A stretch of DNA of 10,508 nucleotides from an uncultured Acetatifactor sp. (GTDB lineage Bacteria > Bacillota > Clostridia > Lachnospirales > Lachnospiraceae): positions 1 to 10,508 of the forward strand of contig CANQSE010000046.1 of NCBI GenBank assembly GCA_947626405.1, read 5' to 3'. Below are positions 7,248 through 10,508 of this stretch, piece by piece. Position numbers and translations under genes: made by a program. The notes beneath the pieces are model-generated. The model was not told where the DNA came from. It worked only from the letters and a program-made list of their open reading frames with translations, and searched no databases. Numbering within the stretch: the stretch's first letter is position 1; every line of letters starts with the position of its first letter.

Positions 7248-7275
7248 ATTATATTTTATTATGTCCGAGGCGCAA
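7248..7275 (-). promoter_or_regulatory. Promoter for the beta-CASP gene (and probably folA)
   Basis: A perfect TATAAT (7253-7248, minus strand) lies ~40 bp upstream of the start. The best -35 candidate is TTGCGC (7275-7270; 3/6) with 16-bp spacing, so the upstream half is weak. Confidence 0.5.
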
Positions 7276-7324
7276 GCGCAAGCTAAATGTCCTCTGAGTG
7301 CACTATTTTTCATAGGATATTTTG

Positions 7325-7453
7325 GTGTTTGCTGTTAGTATTTGGTTTTGGTGTTTGGTTTTAGTATTTGATGTTGCATTTGCTGTTGGTGTTTGGTTTT
7401 AGTATTTGATGTTGGTATTTGGTGTTAGTATTTGCTGTTGGTATTTAGTGTTA
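7325..7453. repeat. Tandem array of ten 13-bp units
   Basis: Ten head-to-tail copies of a degenerate 13-bp unit, consensus GTATTTGSTGTTR on the plus strand, run without a gap; the fifth copy (7377-7388) lacks one base. Variation is concentrated at the third base and the eighth to thirteenth. Units 3-4 (7351-7376) and 6-7 (7389-7414) are identical, showing a higher-order duplication. A decayed eleventh copy may follow at 7454-7465. The plus strand is almost devoid of C and the minus strand is A/C-rich. There is no open frame of note. Function unknown. Confidence 0.9.
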
Positions 7454-7484
7454 ATTTGACATTAGACATTCACGCAGCCTCCAT

Positions 7485-7655
7485 GCACCGTGCGGCGGAT
7501 ATGCCCCCGCAAACGCGGCAACGCTCCGCCGAACTAACTGCCAACTCCGACTAAGGTGCGAAAGTACCGCACCTAAGTCTGCGTAGGCAGTGGATTTCGT
7601 CTCCGTCTAAGGGCGCCGCTTTATCGTTTGCGGGGGCATATCCGCCGCGCGGTGC
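7485..7655. repeat. Large imperfect palindrome with 31-bp arms and inner hairpin
   Basis: The outer arms 7485-7515 and 7625-7655 are reverse complements at 30 of 31 positions; the exception (T7491 against G7649) is a G-U pair in a plus-strand RNA. Inside is a second hairpin: 7549-7560 with 7568-7579 (11 of 12 pairs, 7-nt loop GCGAAAGTACC region) and, on the same axis, ACTGCC (7537-7542) with GGCAGT (7586-7591). GCGGC (7515-7519) and GCCGC (7615-7619) also pair. Outer and inner axes differ by 6 bp, suggesting an insertion or deletion in one half. It starts 25 bp past the stop of the MATE gene on the minus strand. It resembles a miniature inverted-repeat element or a structured RNA; I cannot assign it to a named family and see no clear target-site duplication. 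Confidence 0.85.
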
Positions 7656-7679
7656 CCGGTAACGACATGGCCGGTCGCC

Positions 7680-9089
7680 TTAAGATTTAAGTTTTTTTAG
7701 AAATTCCGGCATTGCAGCCCTCCCGGCCTCCGTTACCGGCTTGATCCATTTTCCGGAATAAAGACGGATCTGCATAAGCACATAACGGATGGGTTCGTCG
7801 ATATAACAGCACAGAAAGACCGCCCAATACGGCAGATGCAGGACAAATCCCGATATCAGCACGCACGGGAGCACCAAAACATACATGAAAACAATCTCAA
7901 GTACCGTCCCGTAAACAGCGTCTCCCGCCGCACGGTAGGTATCGTTCTGAATCCAGTTTCCCATACGGATCACGGACGCTGCGCCGTATATTACAAGCAT
8001 CCACACTCCGGCTTCATATGACGCCCCCGACAGGCTCATTCTTGTAAGGACAGGCCGGTGTACGGCAAAAAGCACGAGGTTTGCCGTAAGGATCACGCCG
8101 CTGCACAGATATACGAGACGCTTTGCCCTCTCGTAGGCCGTGTCCGGTTCGCCCGATCCCACGCATTTTCCCACCAGCACGGAAGACGCGTTGGAAAAGC
8201 CCGCAAAGAATCCTATGATCAGTCCCTCCAGCGTGCGAAACACCGCCACCGCCGAAATCACGTACTCCGGCTGCCGCCCCAGCGTAATGTTTATCACCAT
8301 GTTCCCGATTCCAACCAGAATCTCGTTGCAGAGAATCGGAAAGCATTTGACAAAGAAAACCTTAAAATCAGCTCTGCTCCAGCAAAAATGACCGCGTATA
8401 CGGAACAGATACTTATACCCGCTTTTCCATGCAAGAAAATATATTGTAAGTACATTCACTGCCGCCGCGCATGTAGTCGCCAGAGCCGCACCGCGTATTC
8501 CCATTGCAGGGATCCCGAAATGACCGTAGATAAACACCCAGTTTAACCCCAGGTTTACCGCCACTGAGACAACCGACGCAATCATTGGGATCCTGACCCG
8601 CTCCGTCGCCCTTAAAAGACAGCTCATAGCCATCGAAAAGACCTGCATGACATATGCAAACCCCACAATACGCAAATAGGAAACACCGATATCCTGAATG
8701 GCCGTCTTGTCCGTATATATCTTCATTACGGTCCCAGGCGCAAAGATCGCAAGGCTTCCGAATACCACAGCCACCGCCATCATGCACATCCACGTCATCC
8801 CGTAGGAGCGCTCGATCCCGTCGTCGTCTCCCGCTCCCCAGTATTGCGAGATAAAAAGCATCCCGCCGCCCACAAACCCCCAATATCCGGAAAACATCAG
8901 GGAAGAAAACTGTGCGCACAGGCCAAGCGCACCAACGTACAGCTCACCCAGCGGGGCGACCATCATAGTATCGACCATGCTGGCCGTGGTCGTAAGAAGA
9001 TTCTGAAACGCAACAGGAACCGCAATCGCGGTCAGATTTTTTAAAAAAGGCGCCCAGCGGAACCTGCCGCCGCCTTCCCTTTTGTCCAT
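7680..9089 (-). CDS. MATE-family efflux transporter (downstream copy)
   Basis: This is a multidrug/toxin-extrusion type membrane antiporter, likely driven by Na+ or H+, with about 12 membrane helices in two six-helix halves. From the chosen start it has 469 residues. Characteristic segments are ASMVDTMMVAPLG in helix 1 (~36-48), the RATERVRIPM loop (~160-169), the NLGLNWVFIYGHFGIPAMG segment (~179-197) and, in the second half, YRAAGDAVYGTVLE. The chosen ATG (9089) has GGAGAG (9102-9097) seven bases upstream. Two tandem ATGs at 9107 and 9104 would add six residues but have no ribosome binding site, and the GGAGAG would lie within their coding sequence. It begins 32 bp after the stop of the other MATE gene, so the two are probably co-transcribed. 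Substrate cannot be read from the sequence. Confidence 0.92.
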   Translation of the reverse strand: MDKREGGGRFRWAPFLKNLTAIAVPVAFQNLLTTTASMVDTMMVAPLGELYVGALGLCAQFSSLMFSGYWGFVGGGMLFISQYWGAGDDDGIERSYGMTWMCMMAVAVVFGSLAIFAPGTVMKIYTDKTAIQDIGVSYLRIVGFAYVMQVFSMAMSCLLRATERVRIPMIASVVSVAVNLGLNWVFIYGHFGIPAMGIRGAALATTCAAAVNVLTIYFLAWKSGYKYLFRIRGHFCWSRADFKVFFVKCFPILCNEILVGIGNMVINITLGRQPEYVISAVAVFRTLEGLIIGFFAGFSNASSVLVGKCVGSGEPDTAYERAKRLVYLCSGVILTANLVLFAVHRPVLTRMSLSGASYEAGVWMLVIYGAASVIRMGNWIQNDTYRAAGDAVYGTVLEIVFMYVLVLPCVLISGFVLHLPYWAVFLCCYIDEPIRYVLMQIRLYSGKWIKPVTEAGRAAMPEFLKKLKS

Positions 9090-9096
9090 ACTGTTA

Positions 9097-9102
9097 CTCT
9101 CC
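9097..9102 (-). promoter_or_regulatory. Ribosome binding site deciding the MATE start
   Basis: GGAGAG followed by 7 nt and ATG at 9089. This is the only good Shine-Dalgarno near the N-terminus and argues against the upstream double ATG at 9104-9107. Confidence 0.7.
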
Positions 9103-9121
9103 ATCATTAAAAAACGTCGTT

Positions 9122-10508
9122 CTATTCAGGGATTGCCGCCGTCTCAATTTCAGACACATCTCCAAGCGCCTTTGTCTTCCACTTGCCGCGCCAGTAGAAG
9201 AAACAGGTTATAAGCATGCCTATCACCCATGATATCAGCATTGACACAATCAAAAGCTCCTGCCGTCCCTGAGGATATTCCTCGGATTTGGACAGATAGA
9301 CCATGAGATAGGCTAAGGGCACGCGCAGTATGACAGTCTGAAAAATTGAAATCCACATGGGAGTCATCGTATCCCCTGCTCCGCGCATCACTCCGGAAAG
9401 GCTCTGGAGCACCGCCATTGCAAGATATCCAACCGCCAGTATTCTCATAAGGCTCACACTCAGAGTCACAAGCTCATCCGTATCAGTAAACACTCCCATC
9501 AACGGTCTTCCAACAAGGAGAATTGCTCCGGTTATTACAGCCGAAACGCCAAGCGCCAGAAACGTCCCCTGTTTTGCACCCTCAGTCACCCTGTCGTATG
9601 CGTTTGCTCCCACATTCTGTCCGGCGTAGGTCGTCATCGCGGAACCAAATGAGAAATTTGGCATCATCGCAAAGCCGTCCACGCGCATCACAATAACGTT
9701 TGCGGCAATAAACTGTTCCCCAAAGCTGTTTGTCAGCGACTGTACGACAATCATGGACATTGACATGATCGCCTGTGTCACGCCGGAGGGCAGACCAAGA
9801 CGGATCACATTCTTTGCGTATTTCCCGTTCCACTTCATGTAACGGAGCTTGAAATCAAAATAATCCTTCATTCTGTAAAGCTTATATGCGCACAGAATCG
9901 CCGACACAGCCTGCGCAATACTTGTCGCCAGTGCCACTCCCGCAACGCCCATGCCAAACTGTATCACAAACAGAAGATCCAGGCCGATATTCAGAATACA
10001 GGCGACAAGCAGATACAAAAGCGCCGACACCGAATCTCCCAATCCTCTTAGCACTCCGGAAAGAATATTGTAAAAAGCAAGTCCCGCTCCGCCTATAAAC
10101 AGAATGTAAAGATAGTCCGCACACCAATCTATTATAGTGTCGGGCGTCCTTAACAGTTCAAGAAGCGGCCGCGTCACGAGCGAACCGATGACGGCTACAA
10201 AAACCGTCGCGCCCGCCATCAGCACGATACTGTTTCCGATTGTAAACGACAGTCCCTCGCGGTTCCTCGAACCGTAATACTGCGATACCATAATTCCCGC
10301 GCCGATGCTTATTCCGACGTACAGCACCAGAAGCAGGTTTAAGATCGGACCCGCGCTTCCCACTGCCGCCAGCGCGTTGTCGCCTACATATTTTCCAACA
10401 ACTATACTGTCCACCGTATTGTAAAGCTGCTGCGCTATATTTCCCAACAGCATAGGTATTGTAAACTGCACAATTCTTATCCAGGGCGTCCCCTCTGTCA
10501 TATCGACA
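9122..10508 (-). CDS. MATE-family efflux transporter (upstream copy, 5' end cut)
   Basis: This is a second MATE-type cation-coupled efflux pump, with 459 residues from the first in-window ATG (10501). Landmarks are MTEGTPW then helix 1 with NIAQQLYNTVDSIVVGKYVG (~21-40), SVLRGLGDS-type loop (GVLRGLGDS at ~149-157), NIGLDLLFVIQFGMGVAGVA (~171-190), and the matching second-half motif GVMRGAGDTMTP, showing the internal two-fold repeat. The frame stays open to the window edge and reads V-D before the methionine; in this family a D-M-T-x-G motif normally sits ~10 residues after the true start, so the gene very likely begins beyond 10508. It is a different lineage from its neighbour: the N-terminal motifs are only distantly alike, arguing against a recent duplication. 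Its promoter is outside the window. Confidence 0.93.
   Translation of the reverse strand, partial: VDMTEGTPWIRIVQFTIPMLLGNIAQQLYNTVDSIVVGKYVGDNALAAVGSAGPILNLLLVLYVGISIGAGIMVSQYYGSRNREGLSFTIGNSIVLMAGATVFVAVIGSLVTRPLLELLRTPDTIIDWCADYLYILFIGGAGLAFYNILSGVLRGLGDSVSALLYLLVACILNIGLDLLFVIQFGMGVAGVALATSIAQAVSAILCAYKLYRMKDYFDFKLRYMKWNGKYAKNVIRLGLPSGVTQAIMSMSMIVVQSLTNSFGEQFIAANVIVMRVDGFAMMPNFSFGSAMTTYAGQNVGANAYDRVTEGAKQGTFLALGVSAVITGAILLVGRPLMGVFTDTDELVTLSVSLMRILAVGYLAMAVLQSLSGVMRGAGDTMTPMWISIFQTVILRVPLAYLMVYLSKSEEYPQGRQELLIVSMLISWVIGMLITCFFYWRGKWKTKALGDVSEIETAAIPE

Noticed and set aside
7320..7465. CRISPR array reading of the repeats
   Set aside because: The units are 13 bp, directly adjacent with no unique spacers, and degenerate; no cas genes are nearby.
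7549..7579. Resemblance of the inner hairpin loop (GTACCGC) to a T-box antiterminator
   Set aside because: The conserved T-box core and the surrounding specifier stem are missing, and no aminoacyl or amino-acid gene follows on that strand.
9090..9107. Upstream double ATG as start of the MATE gene
   Set aside because: No Shine-Dalgarno precedes it and the strong GGAGAG site lies downstream of it, fitting the ATG at 9089.

Overview
The window looks like the chromosome of a gut-type Firmicute, most likely a member of the Lachnospiraceae (Clostridium cluster XIVa). This rests on protein character (a DUF4368-type serine recombinase, a 'VTDEQQQSQYINMF'-type HtpG, a DHFR with the LLxSIPxD active-site loop, a class II beta-CASP protein, MATE pumps), a moderate GC content, strong AGGAG-type ribosome binding sites and an HrcA/CIRCE heat-shock operator. 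This is recognition from memory; no database search was run.

Layout, left to right. At 1-263 (+) is the last ~87 codons of a large serine recombinase, with a hairpin over its stop codon and a rho-independent-type terminator at 309-334. This is probably the end of an integrated element, abutting the 3' end of htpG. All other genes are on the minus strand. htpG (365-2548) encodes an Hsp90 enlarged by two acidic inserts and is controlled by a perfect CIRCE operator at 2653-2679. Upstream of it is a PrsA-like foldase lipoprotein (2761-3819). Next come ilvE (3962-4987), with its own promoter and terminator, folA (5080-5571), and an MBL/beta-CASP RNA-nuclease-like gene (5603-7207) probably co-transcribed with folA. 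A 472-bp gene-free interval (7208-7679) holds a promoter for the beta-CASP gene, a tandem array of ten 13-bp units, and an imperfect palindrome of about 171 bp with 31-bp arms. The right end carries two tandem MATE-family transporters (7680-9089 and 9122 to beyond the right edge), probably one transcription unit.

How the genes relate: HtpG and the PrsA-like lipoprotein both handle protein folding, inside and outside the membrane respectively, but the CIRCE site lies between them and would control htpG. IlvE, FolA and the beta-CASP protein are housekeeping functions. The two MATE proteins are multidrug/cation-antiport efflux-type pumps with unknown substrates. I see no clear new defence or mobile system. 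The least explained DNA is the repeat-rich interval 7320-7660.
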